DNA of 64,000 nucleotides from Trichobilharzia regenti (lineage: Eukaryota > Platyhelminthes > Trematoda > Strigeidida > Schistosomatidae). Positions 21,386 through 33,039 of this stretch are shown piece after piece. The notes under the pieces were generated by a model. That model was not told the DNA's origin, did not search any database, and worked only from the letters and a program-made list of their open reading frames with translations. A program made the translations under genes and the position numbers. The stretch lies in NCBI GenBank assembly GCA_944472135.2, contig OX235267.1, positions 19,761,452-19,825,451 on the forward strand. The letters run 5' to 3'. Position 1 is the first letter of the stretch; every line of letters begins with the position of its first letter.

Positions 21386-22414
21386 TTGCTAATTAATGCA
21401 CGTTCCTTAATCAATAAGATATCTGAACTAAGGACATTATTATTAGTCGCCAAGCCTACTGTAGCTCTGATTACTGAATCATGGTGCTCATCCTCTGTAC
21501 TTGATGTGCATATAGGTATCGATGATTACACTGTACACCGTGCAAACAGAGATTGCAAGCGTGGTGGAGGATGTCTCATATATATACATAACTCATTTGT
21601 AGTCAGTAAGGTGGAAGATGAAACAATGAATAATGTACCTGACTCACTCTGGGTTGTCTTACATGGAGATAAGTACAAACTTCTCATAGGCTGTGTTTAT
21701 CGAGCACCAAGCGCAACAAAAGAAACTGATGCGTTATTAGCTAAATCGTTTGCACACGCATCCTCGTTTAGTGCTAATTACAAAATAATTGCAGGGGACT
21801 TCAATCTTCCAGAAGTCAATTGGCTAACTAGTTCCGGCCCCCAACGCTTCGACGAATTACTTGCCACTATCGACTGTTATGGATGGCAACAACACGTCCA
21901 GACACCTACTCGTGGTGACAACATGTTGGACCTTGTTTTTTGTCATGACACAATCCCAGTATCCACGTATGTTGGTAATAGATTTTCCAGTAGTGACCAT
22001 AGAATGGTACTCTGCTCTCTGCCTTTCTCACCACTAAATACAGGAAACAAACAAGATTCAGGAAGCACAATATGTCGTAGTTACAAATATACAGACTGGG
22101 GATTAGTCCAAGAACTTATTCGACTCTGTCAATGGGATGACTATTTTACCACTGACTCCCTGGAGGCCTTAGTAACCCTGTTTTACAGGAATGTTACCCT
22201 TTGTCTAGATACAGTTGCTCCAAAGAAAATAGTGAAATTAAGTAGACACCGAACTGAATATATTCCAAGGGCACACCGTAATAAGTTAAGGAAGCTGAAG
22301 AAACAGTACTATTCCACTAAGGACATATCACTATTGCTCTCAATCCACGAGTCTCTTGAATCTCAAGCGCCTACGCTCTCAAAAGGACCTCGACGAAGAG
22401 TTAACGGCACTTGA
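21386..22414 (+). pseudogene. ORF2 part 1: APE-type endonuclease
   Basis: Endonuclease that nicks target DNA for retrotransposition. Motifs in order: LLINARSLINK at the start, LITESWCSS near 30, GGGCLIYI near 62, GCVYRAPS near 104, AGDFNLPEVNW near 135-145 (catalytic Asp-Phe-Asn), and SSDHRMVLCSL near 195-205 (catalytic Asp-His). All expected active-site residues are visible. The frame is open upstream to about 21344, so the true start may be earlier than the first ATG. The end (from about 22370) is out of frame: a one-base shift switches to the frame beginning RLRSQKDLDEELT. The linker NWDxYFTxDSLE is shared with the RT at 4195. Confidence 0.85.
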
Positions 22415-24209
22415 AAGTACCTCCAAAGTTTATAACTTAACGGCACTTCTTAAAAAACGAATGCAGTCGGCGAGGGAAATCCCATACTTACTTCACGACA
22501 AAGTAATCTACAATGAACCTGCCACTATCTGTGAACTTTCAGTGATTGGTTTGCAAACTTTAGTTTAGAAACACATATGCCTGGTGAAACCGCCCCCTTA
22601 CTATCTCTTCCCTTGAAAGCATTGTGTTCACTAATCAGTTAATAGTACAAGCAATTAAAAGCCTTAAACCTTCCACTAGTACGGGACCGGATGGCCTCGC
22701 TTCGATAATTTTCAAAAACAGTGGGTGTGATATACCCTTGTTACTTCTTAAATTCTTCTCAATATCTATGGACACTGGCACTTACCCTAGTGAGTGGAAA
22801 ACTAGCTTCATAATTCCACATTACAAATCTGGTGATAGGGCAAACGTCCGCAATTACAGACCCATAAATATAACCCCAGTTATCTCACGAATCATGGAGA
22901 AAGTTGTAAAAGATCAATTGTCAGACTACCTAATTAGGGAAGATCTTGTTACAAGGTCTCAACACGGATTTCTCAAAAATAGATCCTGCGTTACTTGCCA
23001 CTTCGACTTTTTCAACTGCATCACTAGTAGTCGCGAAGCACGTAAGCTAGTCGTTGTTCTCTACTTCGATATATCTAGGGCATTTGACATGGTATCTCAC
23101 AGTATTCTCTTTGAGAAGCTGTACTCTTGTGGAATTCGCAACCCATTACTGAACTGGTTAAAATCATTTCTAAGCAACAGGGTACAAATAACCAAAGTTG
23201 GATCTGTATTGTCTCATCCTAGGCAGATCTCAAGTGGGGTCGTGCAAGGTAGTGTCCTAGGTCCACTTTTATTCACAGTCTACATTAACAGCATTTGCAA
23301 GTGCTTCACCTCAGGTAAACCATTCCTATATGCTGACGACCTCAAAGTCGTCTACTCCTGCTACACTCATGAATTAAGCGATATGGTTACTAAAATACAT
23401 CTTGAACTAAGTAGTCTCGCAACATGGTGTGCTGAATCCTGTCTAAATTTTAACATTGACAAATGCGGCTGGATTTGTATCGGCAACAGTAACCTTGATC
23501 TAACTCTTGAAATAAATGGGCGAAAACTAGCTAAGCTCAACTCAGTCGTAGATCTCGGTATTAGATACTCTAGTAACCTAACGTTCGCTGAACAGACTGA
23601 TTATGCCAGACGTAAAACGCGAAGGCTGATAGGATGCATAACACGCAATTTCTTTTGTTGTGAAACTAGGGTTTTATTATACAAAGTATGTGTCCGACCT
23701 ATCTTAGAATACTGCCCGTTTATTCTTAGCGGACTCAGACAAAATGACAAGCTTAAATTAGAGGGAGTGCAACGGCAGTTTACCTCAAGAACTCTTGGTT
23801 TAGAAAGTGGTCTGGAATACCATGAGCGATGCGAAGACTAAGATTAGAACCCCTCTGGAAAAGACGCCTTAAGCTAAACCTTATCTTTTACTACAAGCTA
23901 ACTAATCTTCTCTTGCATTCCTCCGAGCCAATAACTAAACCTACCGCTGTCATCAGTTACAATCTTAGAAATCATCACAACCTAGCTGCTATGGAGCACT
24001 GTCAGACTTACGTGCGGTACAACTTCTTCTTAAATAAGTTTTCAGTCATTTGGAATAGACTACCAGCTAATGTGCGCGATGCAAACACACTTCCAGTGTT
24101 CATCTCCTCAGTCACCAGACTGCTCAAAGATGACAATGCACTTTTACGTCTGACTCTTACACCTTCTTTTTCACCCTACATAGATATTTTAAGTTCTTTA
24201 AACGTGTAG
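22415..24209 (+). pseudogene. ORF2 part 2: reverse transcriptase
   Basis: RT continuing from the endonuclease after frameshifts near 22370 and 22540. Main frame 22624-23841: STGPDGLASIIF near residue 20, NYRPINITPVISR near 77, YFDISRAFDM near 147-156 (catalytic Asp), GVVQGSVLGPLLF near 205, and LYADDLKVVY at 235-244 (catalytic Asp pair). Thumb motifs YKVCVRPILEYCPF follow. A shift near 23833 moves to 23829-24209, which holds the C-terminus (FFLNKFSVIWNRLPANVRD) and stops at 24209. About 40-50% similar by eye to the RT at 4195-6255, so a related but distinct family. Confidence 0.9.
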
Positions 24210-25163
24210 TTACAACAAACTACAATTATAAATTTTAATATTATTGGAACTAGATGATAAACATTTCTACACAGGACAGTAATATTAGTTCACACATAAT
24301 ATAAAAGTTAGCATAACGGGACTAGTTAGTTTGTGAACAAAAATAACCACAGTTACTAAACAGAATATATATGTATATATTTATTAATCACTCCTTAAGG
24401 ACTCCCGTTGCTTTCTTTTGCGTTGCTGTTGTTTGTCTTCTTTTTTCTCTCACCATTTCAGCTTCCATTTGACTTTTTGAATGAGAATGAATAATGTGGA
24501 TATTTGACCATTTACAATGACAAATGATCTGCAAACATTATTGGTCCCGTATCTTTCAGTTGCTTAATAACGAATTAACTTTCTCCACGACGCAACCTGG
24601 ATTACATTTGTGGAATATACTCTTATACCAATGGAAAAGTATCAATTTGTAATACAACGTCACGATTGTAGCTTATAACATAACTGATCGTATCTGTAAA
24701 AATAGCTTCCTTATTACCCAATTTGGATATAAATCAAAAATAAGATTCGGATTTGTACACACCTAAGTTATATTGAGGAATTACTTCAAGCTTTATTTTT
24801 TCCCAAGTATTTTTAATCCATCCAAAACATACTTGGGTTTTTTGTTAATGCGAAGTCAATATTCCTTTATTTCATTATGTGCTCCATTGAATGACTGGTT
24901 ATCATATTGTTCCCACAAACCAAAGACGAAAACGTCAGAAGCCATGTAATTTAAACGTGAACCGAATTTGTGAAATTTAAATAATGCTTATCCATGCCTG
25001 TACATTTGGTGTGTTCTACACAGGCAGGAAAAAATATGTATTGTATTAAAACATTATTATTAAGTATGATTGCTAATCGTATATGTAATTTATCATATTG
25101 ATGATGCCTGTAAACTGGCGTCCCTCATGTACAAAATGAGAATATATATTTACTATTAATAAA
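24210..25163 (+). other. 3' UTR of the CR1-like element
   Basis: About 950 bp of AT-rich non-coding sequence. Two related segments, at about 24660-24720 (TAACATAACTGATCGTATCTG) and 25060-25160 (ATGATGCCTGTAAACTGGCG then AGAATATATATTTACTATTA), resemble the tail of block D. Two such segments in one UTR suggest either an internal repeat or a tail-to-tail insertion. Confidence 0.55.
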
Positions 25164-26760
25164 GATGTCCATGAATTTTCAGAAAACTTTAAATAATTTT
25201 TTCTTGAATCAGTAGTCTTTTTCTCGACGAAACATTTGTTGACACGATCGGACGAACACATCAAAGCAGTGTGTTCTGTGACTGAATACTGTAGAGGCTA
25301 TGCTATGGATTAATATCGCGCGTCTAAGTGTAATAACCTTGTGTGTGTAGCTTTTTCTTCATAGTGCATTACAGCATCTAGAAATCATAAGCAAACTGTC
25401 TTCGTTAAATTTTTTTACTTTTTAAATGACAGCAAGTAGTGAGTCTTTTGAGGTGATAGGATGAATACCTCTAAACGCTGTGGTGGAGATTCGGATATAT
25501 TCACGTTTTTCGACTAGGAGACGATCTTTTTATCAAGAAGGTTCCCAGGATGTCCGCTTTTACTTTGAAATTCAAAGACAACGTTAAGTTGCTGACAAAG
25601 GTAGTAGCTTTTGTAGATTACCTTCGGCGAATAATGTTACAAGGTAGCTACTTGTCTTTCAGTCATTAGCCATAAAACTAACCAGCGTTCGTTGACTGGA
25701 TCTAAATATATTGAATGTTTTACAAAAGGTCAAATCATAGTTGTTACAAAACTTACTGGGTAGTCTTATAATTAGTGAATATACAGTACCAGCATTTTCA
25801 TTTGTATATGTAATGATAATACAATATAATATATCTTTATTTCCATCTAGCTCATGAACATTATGCCTACATGTGGTGTACAATTAAGGCTGATACGCTG
25901 TGTGATGATTTTGGTGAAACACGCTGATATCACGATTAAACAAAGGAGAACTGGTTAGGCAAGAAAAGTGGCGTCATTAAAGTTTGAAGCTTGAAACTGT
26001 AAGTAATTTAATATCCGGAAAGTAGATATGCAAACACTGCAGTTGGTGATCATAGAAATGATGGATATTAGATAACATCACATGATTCAACGGCATATTG
26101 GAAATAAATAAAAATAGCTCCTTTGCTCATATCCAAGTAAACGGTCTATTTGATGATGTCACTGCATATTAACAGATTAATGAAGCAACTACCATGCCTT
26201 AGTTATGACATTTGCTTGTGCTAAATACTTGGCGTTAAGCAGAACACAGAATTACAACTGGCTAAATAAGGCGACTTTAGTGTATCTAACAGTACAGAAT
26301 CATTGGTCGACTTGCTAAATCCTACTTAGTTTTTACAATGTGCGCTTGTGTGGAAGCGGACGCGAAATCCTATGAATGACCGAAGTAACAATCTCTTGAT
26401 AACATAGTGAATCTCCATTTGACTAAGCTTAACATGCATTGATCCTAATCGCCATAATACAAAAGCACAGTACAACGAGGCACTGAAGAAGTACAGAAGA
26501 AGCAGAGATTAAACGTATACTAAACATTAATTTAAGAAATAAAATTCCGATGAAAGCTATCAGCGTTAGTTCGACCAATTAACAATTACCATGATTTCAT
26601 ATTCGACAACCTCCGTTAACCTGAAATTTGAAGCACAACATGAAGTTATGAGACATAACTCCACGTATTAATATTCAATAAAATTACACTGATTCTGTTA
26701 GTACTAAATAAAATTCTCATACAAATGAAAGTACATGTGGTATACAGCTGATTTTTATGT
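25164..26760. repeat. Segmental duplication, left copy (right part)
   Basis: Diverged copy of 32130-34640. Example pairs: 25355-25460 with 32316-32420 (CATAGTGCATTA, ATCTAGAAATCATAAGCA, GATGAATACCTCT) and 26050-26190 with 33715-34030. No gene is recognised. Together with 19840-19966 it forms one duplicate interrupted by the CR1-like element. Confidence 0.8.
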
Positions 26761-26810
26761 TCACCCTGCGTCAACATCCGAGTCGAACTACGCTGGTCTT
26801 CGCATTGTCT

Positions 26811-27167
26811 GTCAGTCGAGTCTCATAAACCGTTAATAAACAGCTCTTGCTACTCTCTCTCTCGAAGATTTTCAGAAACGCTCAGTGTTAACAGACGCGA
26901 AAAACAAAAAACTGTTTGGCGACTCAAGAATTCTTTATTCTAATGCCAACATATAACCCGCAATGCTGCTTTTACAGGGTAAGGTCGAGGAAAAAATATT
27001 ACAGCAATGAATCACGATATTACTTCTGATAGTTTTTTGATCTTCCTTCTGAATAGCGAACGATGAGATGATGGCTGTCAGATAGATGTTTCCCGCGAAT
27101 AATATGGAGGAGTTGGGTTTGAGCGAACAACCATGAATTGATCGTTCAATCTTCAACTACATTGACA
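26811..27167 (-). repeat. 3' LTR of BEL element 2
   Basis: 357 bp, TGTCAGTC...CATTGACA. AATAAAG on the minus strand near 26940. Related to, but clearly diverged from, the element 1 LTRs. Confidence 0.85.
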
Positions 27168-28011
27168 CCCCCGCCATAAAACGGACCCATCCCATTTTTC
27201 CATCGATGACAAACTACGCCTTCCAGTTAAAGGCATCCTCTTGACGTCTTGCAACACAATCGCCACTTGCTAGAATGGCTCTTGGAGAACGCGGCGTGAC
27301 CGTAGCATCACCTCATGATAGTCTTCACGCATCCTCTTATCTACCCACTACCAATTACCACTGCGATCGCTTGTCACTCATTCTGCCTCAGTTCTAGTAA
27401 TGGTGACGTATGCGAGCCTCAGTCGTACACGCTCTTGCTCCCCGGCGTGTGGGACCGCAGCTAACAATTATCTCCGTATGCATGTCATTCTCAGAAATAG
27501 CCTCCCCGGCGCACACAGCCCATCTGCTGTCTTTAACATCAATCAATTCATTCACAGATGTAGAAGACTCGAAACAACTTCGGAAGTAAGCACGATGAAA
27601 AATTTAAAAAATTCATGCAATAACAAGAAGATACGAAAAGAACAAATAAACACAGTGAGTCCAAAAACACCAATTGATATGACACACCCCACATATATAC
27701 GAACAGTGCACATAACCTCGCAGACCATTTCTTGATGGAATTCCCTTGAAGAATCGCAGGACTCACACCAGTACGCTTGCAACCCTTCTCAGGTTGACGA
27801 TTGTAGGCTGAAGAATGTCCGGACACAACAACACTGACCAACAATTACATTAATTGGAACCCTCTGAATTACTAAGCACAAACATATGTACAATCAATAC
27901 ATCAAATGTTGTGGATTCTGGCACGACAAACTACCCTTGAAGAACTGTAGGACTTACAGCAGTACGCCTACAACCCTTCTCAGGTTAGCGCACCTAAGTT
28001 GGAAAATCGCC
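27168..28011 (-). other. Non-coding internal region of BEL element 2
   Basis: Matches 1966-3060 of element 1, including the duplicated motif (about 27757 and 27949). Short reading frames in this stretch (27400-27844) overlap each other on both strands and differ from element 1 at frame level, so they are not supported as genes. Confidence 0.65.
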
Positions 28012-29186
28012 TCAGAGTTCAGTTCCTGACCATCTTCTATCATCCACATCCTCAACTTTGAATGGTAGCACGCTCATGTCATTGCATTGTGGGATGTCGA
28101 TGACTAACAAACATACGACGTATCTGACCAACCAGGCGTAGGCACAGAGTAATTTACACCAAAGATAATAACATTCAAATAATAATTTGAAACTTGAAAT
28201 GCCTTTATTCGTGCAAGTCAGTTTAACAATTACCCTCTCGTATATACTTGTCTTATCCTCATTGAACTGACCAATATCTTTCCTCTTTTCAAACGGACCG
28301 ATACTAGCATAGTCAAAGCATATGACACGCGAGTTCATGGGCGTCCCTTTCATCATGGATGACAACACCGAGGATGACTGAGCGACACAAGTTGACGAAC
28401 TTAGTGGTGCATCAGAACCTGTTGTTGTTCGGGTTTTAGAAGTTTGTCTAACCGCAAGATTACCACCACTTCAACCTTTTATGATTAACTCCATTTTAGC
28501 TTTAGCGTCTGGTGATAGGTGGACTACACGCTGATCATTTACACTGACGGTCTCATGAGTATCCATACCTTCTACCACTGCGTCTGCTCTTAAATCTACT
28601 TCACGTTGAAGATGTACAGAACTTTTATTCAACTCAGTAGTAGTAGTAGGCATTCCTTTCATCTCATAATGATCAGCCAAAGACAAATCTGCACTATCAT
28701 GACCACTGTCACAAATATCCACTTTACCTCCGTTTGTATGGTCAACTTCCTCATTTGCAAACTCTTTAATAACAGCAGTAGACAATTTGGGTTCTTCCTC
28801 ACAAATCCTTAAAGTTTTTATAACTTTACTCTGACTAGTAATACCTTGTAAACTTGTGGAGTTACAGCTAACCTCTGAAACTGTAACTGTCTCCTTTGCA
28901 CAAACCGTGGGGTCGTCTGTGACACTCTATTCAACAATAACTTACCAGTTGCAACATCAGGCTTCTTCACCTCACCATTATCGTCACACGGTTCGGAGTC
29001 AGGCCTTGATTTCACATTTAGCTTACCACTAAACTTGGTCACTTCTTCACAGTTCGCCTCCACATGCACTTCTTGCAAACGTGTAAAACACAACCGTGTT
29101 TGTCTTGCAGCTTGTAACTTATCTGTTGAGGATGTACCACGAAAGCTGTTACACTCACTGAGTTCATCTGGATTACTAGGCACCAT
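28012..29186 (-). pseudogene. BEL gag C-terminal half and extension, element 2
   Basis: Frames 28818-29186, 28471-28785 and 28012-28368. Seen: CFTRLQEVHVEANC with zinc-knuckle spacing and Arg at the second Cys, then after a frameshift near 28920 the RICEEEPKLST segment, which is open here where element 1 has a stop. The acidic, Thr-rich middle (DHTNGGKVDICDSGHDSADL) leads to 28012-28368, which stays open (FDYASIGPFEKRKD, ERVIVKLTC, KLLFECYYLWCKLLC). The last part has no known fold that I can name; it could be the start of a lost protease or pol frame. Confidence 0.6.
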
Positions 29187-29195
29187 ACAGTTTTC

Positions 29196-29711
29196 TCAAT
29201 ATACACTTCTGTGAGACCTCTTCGTCATAAATGATTGCGTTTCGCTCTCTGTCTTCTCTATCCCAAAGGTAGGATGCAATATACTGGCAAACTTGCTCAT
29301 AGCTTGTTTGACACCATCTTTTACCAGTTTCAGAATATCATTAAACTTTGGCTCAATATCTTCATCCTCCATGCGCGAGCTTATCTTCACCCAACTTCCT
29401 CTGCAGTCGAGTAGGTAGGTGTCTCGCTATTACCTCTAGGATCGAACTTGAGTCTAGATCACTCATGCAATTCATCGAAGTCAGTGTATTCCTGTAAGTC
29501 ATCAGATTGTCAAAAAACTCAGAGAGTGCCTTGGAGTCATCTCGTAATTGACTACCATCACATTTAACAGCTTTGAATACGTTTTTTACAATCATTGAAG
29601 GTCTTCCAAACCTTTGACGCGGTATACGCATCGCCTCAGTAGATTCTTGGTTAGGGGGCATGAACTTACAGCACTGTATAGCTCTTGAAGCAACTTCAGT
29701 GCAGTACCTCA
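29196..29711 (-). pseudogene. BEL gag middle part, element 2
   Basis: Frames 29362-29736 and 29196-29390. Blocks CCKFMPPN, RQRFGRPSMIVKNVF, LSEFFDNLMTYRNTL and LPTRLQRK match the element 1 gag; after a frameshift near 29385 the frame continues MKISSRMEDEDIEPKFNDIL and MSKFASIL. This copy shows the uninterrupted sequence across the point where the CR1-like element entered gag of element 1 (LKLVKDG). Cut at 29711 by an inserted tail. Confidence 0.8.
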
Positions 29712-30166
29712 ACACGCGTAGCATTATACATTGCAAATGAAAGTTGTCAGCCTAGGGAGTTTCCTTTATTAATGCATTTATTAATGATACTTGCACTTAC
29801 CCATTTCATTACACTTTATTGATTCACCTCAGCACTTTTACTTTTCTATAAACAGCTTCCAATCCCTTGTAAACGTTGTACTTACCTCAATATTGGTTGG
29901 TTATCGTATGCCGACAACCACGGGATGAAAACGAAACGAAGTCGATTTTCCCGCTCAACCTGGAGGACAATTGTACAATTCAATAACTATACAGCCTAGT
30001 TCAGACAATGTGTATTTATATATATATATATCAAATATTAAACTGTTGAAACATTATTAACTTGTAGACAATCTACGATTTGATATTATATCATACTTGA
30101 TCGTGCCTGTAAAACTGGCATGTAAATTTATATGTTTATATGAGAATATACATTATTATTATTATT
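29712..30166 (+). mobile_element. 5'-truncated CR1-like tail inserted in gag (part of C, then D)
   Basis: Starts within block C (GCGTAGCATTATACATTGC), includes all of D and ends in ATTATTATTATTA. Gag homology stops just before it and resumes at 30167. About 455 bp, plus strand, opposite to gag. Confidence 0.85.
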
Positions 30167-30403
30167 AAATACATCAACTTCATTTCATCATTTGATAAAA
30201 ACCGCTCAACATGATCTCAAACTCTTTCAAAAACTGTGGATAGTCAGCTGGGTTTCCGTCATATTACTGAGGCACGAATTTAGTTAATTTTAACCCTTAC
30301 TATCCCTAAACAGCGAACCGCAGACAACAGACTCATCATGCTGTGCATCATAAATATCATTACAATTAACAAGCAAGTCAGCATCACTTACTTTCCTGTT
30401 TGC
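30167..30403 (-). pseudogene. BEL gag N-terminal piece, element 2
   Basis: Minus-strand homology to residues of the element 1 gag from the start (near CAAACAGGAAAGTAAGT) to the LLSDELKLMY region, with stops and small indels. Bounded on both sides by inserted tails. Confidence 0.7.
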
Positions 30404-31255
30404 CTTGACAGATCATGCTTCTACCTTTAAATATATACCATTCGCTCAGCCAATTGTTGAGATGCGACCACGCGAGATCTGCACAGATTTATGGGGCATC
30501 TTATAAATTAACTTGCTATCTATTGTCAGATCTTTAAATACCACTTCACAATATCTTGTCTCACTTATTTTCTAATAACGTCTTTACTTGATCCTCATTA
30601 TATTCCATTAAACCTAACATTTTATAGCTCTTTATGAATTTGATTCGACTTATTCTATTCCCATTCTCTGGAGGGTACGGTTGTGCACCAAATAGACAAA
30701 AAAGCATGAAATAAAAACAACTGGCTTGAAAATAATTGTATTAAAGCCAAAAGTGGACATCATGATGGTACAAAATATATTGCTTTTATTATACATTGCA
30801 AATGAACGTTGTCGGCCTAAGGATTAATTGCTTTCCCATTCTGTTTTCTATATAAATGTGTTTATTAATGATATATTTCACTCACTTAATCTATTACACT
30901 TTAATGTTTCACCTTAGCACTTTAACTTTTATAAAACAGCTTCCAATCCCTTGTAAACGTTGTACTTACCTCAATATTGGTTGGTTATCGTATGCCGACA
31001 ACCACGGGATGAAAACGAAACGAAGTCAGTTTTTCCTCTCAACCTGGAGAACAACTGTACAATTCAATAACTGTACGGCCTGGTTCAGACAATGAGTGTA
31101 ATTATATATATGTATCAAATATTTAATTGTTGGAACATCATTAGCTTGTAGACAATTTAAGATTTGACATTATAACATACTTGATCGTGCCTGTAATAAT
31201 GGCATGCATTTTCATGTAAATTTATGTTTATATGAAAATAAAATTATTATTATTA
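30404..31255 (+). mobile_element. 5'-truncated CR1-like tail inserted in gag (part of B, C, D)
   Basis: Starts within block B (CTTGACAGATCATGCTTCTACC region), passes C and D and ends in ATTATTATTAT at 31255. More diverged from 7190-8010 than the 29712 copy, so an older insertion. Confidence 0.8.
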
Positions 31256-31391
31256 TACACTTTTCCTTCTTTGACTCAGGCATCATTGAACTTGACCGAA
31301 AATTCCGGGAAATTTCCAGATAACACTTGTCTAAGGAAGACTTGCAGGTACCAAGAAAGACGAACAGAAACTATTCAAAACTTTTAGAAAC
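31256..31391 (-). other. Leader and gag start of BEL element 2
   Basis: Minus-strand leader with the probable gag start ATG near 31280 (MPESKK). Matches 8687-8831 with divergence. Confidence 0.6.
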
Positions 31392-31956
31392 TGTCAGCCA
31401 ACTCTCATAAACTGTCGATGTTTAGCTCTTACTATGCCGGGCCTACGCCGTCCTTCGAAGACTTTCAGAAACACTTTGTATTAACCAATGCGAAAAACAA
31501 AACACTGTTTGGCGACTCAAGAATTCTTTATTCTAATGCCAACATATAACCCGCAATGCTGCTTTTACAGGGTAAGGTCGAGGAAAAAATATTACAGCAA
31601 TGAATCACGATATTACTTCTGATAGTTTTTTGATCTTCCTTCTGAACAGCGAACGATGAGACGATGACTGGGGGATTGATGACTCCGCGAAAATATGGGG
31701 AAGCTGGGTTGATTGGCGACTCAAAAATCCTTTATTCTTACGCCAACATGTAACCAGCAATGTGGTTATTACTCAAGGTCAAAGAATAAATGGCATAACA
31801 AAAAATCACAGTAATACTTCTGATAGTTTTTTATCTTCTTGTAAACAGCGAACGATGAGACGGTGGCTGTCGGATTGCTGTTTCCAGCGAAAAATATGGA
31901 GTTGGGTTTGAGCAAGCAGCCTTGAATTGATCGTTCAATCTTCAACTACATTGACA
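31392..31956 (-). repeat. 5' LTR of BEL element 2 with internal duplication
   Basis: 565 bp instead of 344-357 bp. A segment of about 200 bp is duplicated: TTTGGCGACTCAAGAATTC at 31508 and TTGGCGACTCAAAAATCC at 31712, each followed by the CCAACATRTAACC and GATAGTTTTTTTATCTTC-like blocks. The outer ends are the usual TGTCA/TGACA. Confidence 0.8.
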
Positions 31957-33039
31957 GTTTACATCTATTGAATGTATTGCGAAGCGGATAAAATACGATC
32001 ATCTGGTGAGTGTACGAAATATTCCAGTTAAAGTTAAGACATTAATTAGGAGGAATAACTTTTCGGGTTGTGGTCTATGATCGGTGGTTTCCTCAAAGTT
32101 TTGATTTCTGCGTGACTGTAAACACCGGTGTCCATGATCGTTAAAAAACCCTTAATAAATTTTCCTTGAACCAGTAGTCTTCTTTTCTTTGGCGAAACAT
32201 CTGTTGGTACGACTAGACGAATAGGTAGCGAAATAGGATGTTCTGTGACTGAGAATCATGGTTGTTGTGTTTCGGACAAATTTCGCACATCTGACTGTTA
32301 TAACTCCATGGATATAACGTTTTCCTCATAGTGCATTATGATATCTAGAAATCATAAGCACGCTGCCATCGGTAAACTTATTTTTACTTTTTAAATGACT
32401 GCAAATAGTGTGTCATTTGAGGTGATGGGATGAATACCTCTGAACGTTTTTGTGGAGACTAGGGTACATTTTATTTTTTGGAGTGGGAGACGACCCTTTT
32501 ACCAAGAAGGTTCCGAGGATGTCAGCTTTTACTTTGAAATTCAAAGATAACGTTAAGTTGCTGACGAAGGTAGTAGCTACAGGAGATTACCTTCAGCGGA
32601 AACTATATTAAGGTGGCTTTAGCTAGTGCCTCATAGAAGTGAGCAGCGTAGGCTTATTGTGTCTAAATGTATTCAACATTTTGTAACTGATCGAACCGTA
32701 GTTCTTACATACTAGTTAGTTTTTATAAATAATGAATGTTCTGTACAAGCGTTTACCTTGATCTGCATACCTAGCTCATAAATATTATGCCTGCATGTGG
32801 CATGCATTTAGGGCCAATACGCTGTGGTGAATTAGTTCGAGATACTCAAAGTCGGGCTTGATTTCTGTATCGCAATGGTCATAGGAATTAACACCTTCAC
32901 CTAACTTTCTTTTACATCGTAAAGTGAAAATAACAGTCTGACACTTCGAAGGATTTAGTTTAAGAGCATTTTCTGACTCCTAAAAGAGAGCTGTTCATAT
33001 CAGTGCGGTACAGAACACATAACAATCCACACTAAGTTT

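Larger units (their letters stand above)
19967..25163 (+). mobile_element. Nearly full-length CR1-like non-LTR retrotransposon
   Basis: About 5.2 kb with 5' UTR, ORF1, ORF2 (endonuclease then RT) and a 3' UTR ending in an ATT-rich tail. Boundaries are supported by comparison with the segmental duplication copy at 31957-34640: homology breaks near 19966 (GGTTGTGGTCTAC...GGTGGT) and resumes near 25164 (GTCCATGA), so the element sits inside the left duplicate only. At least four frameshifts make it inactive. Confidence 0.8.
26811..31956 (-). mobile_element. BEL/Pao-type LTR element 2, pol-less, with two insertions
   Basis: Minus-oriented. In its own direction: 5' LTR (31956-31392), leader, gag start, insertion (31255-30404), gag N-terminal piece (30403-30167), insertion (30166-29712), gag middle and C-terminal parts (29711-28012), about 0.85 kb of non-coding sequence, purine tract GGCGGGGG before 3' LTR (27167-26811). 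No pol. The flanks (TTGTC and GTTTA) do not form a target duplication. It lies exactly between the two segmental duplicates. Confidence 0.8.
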
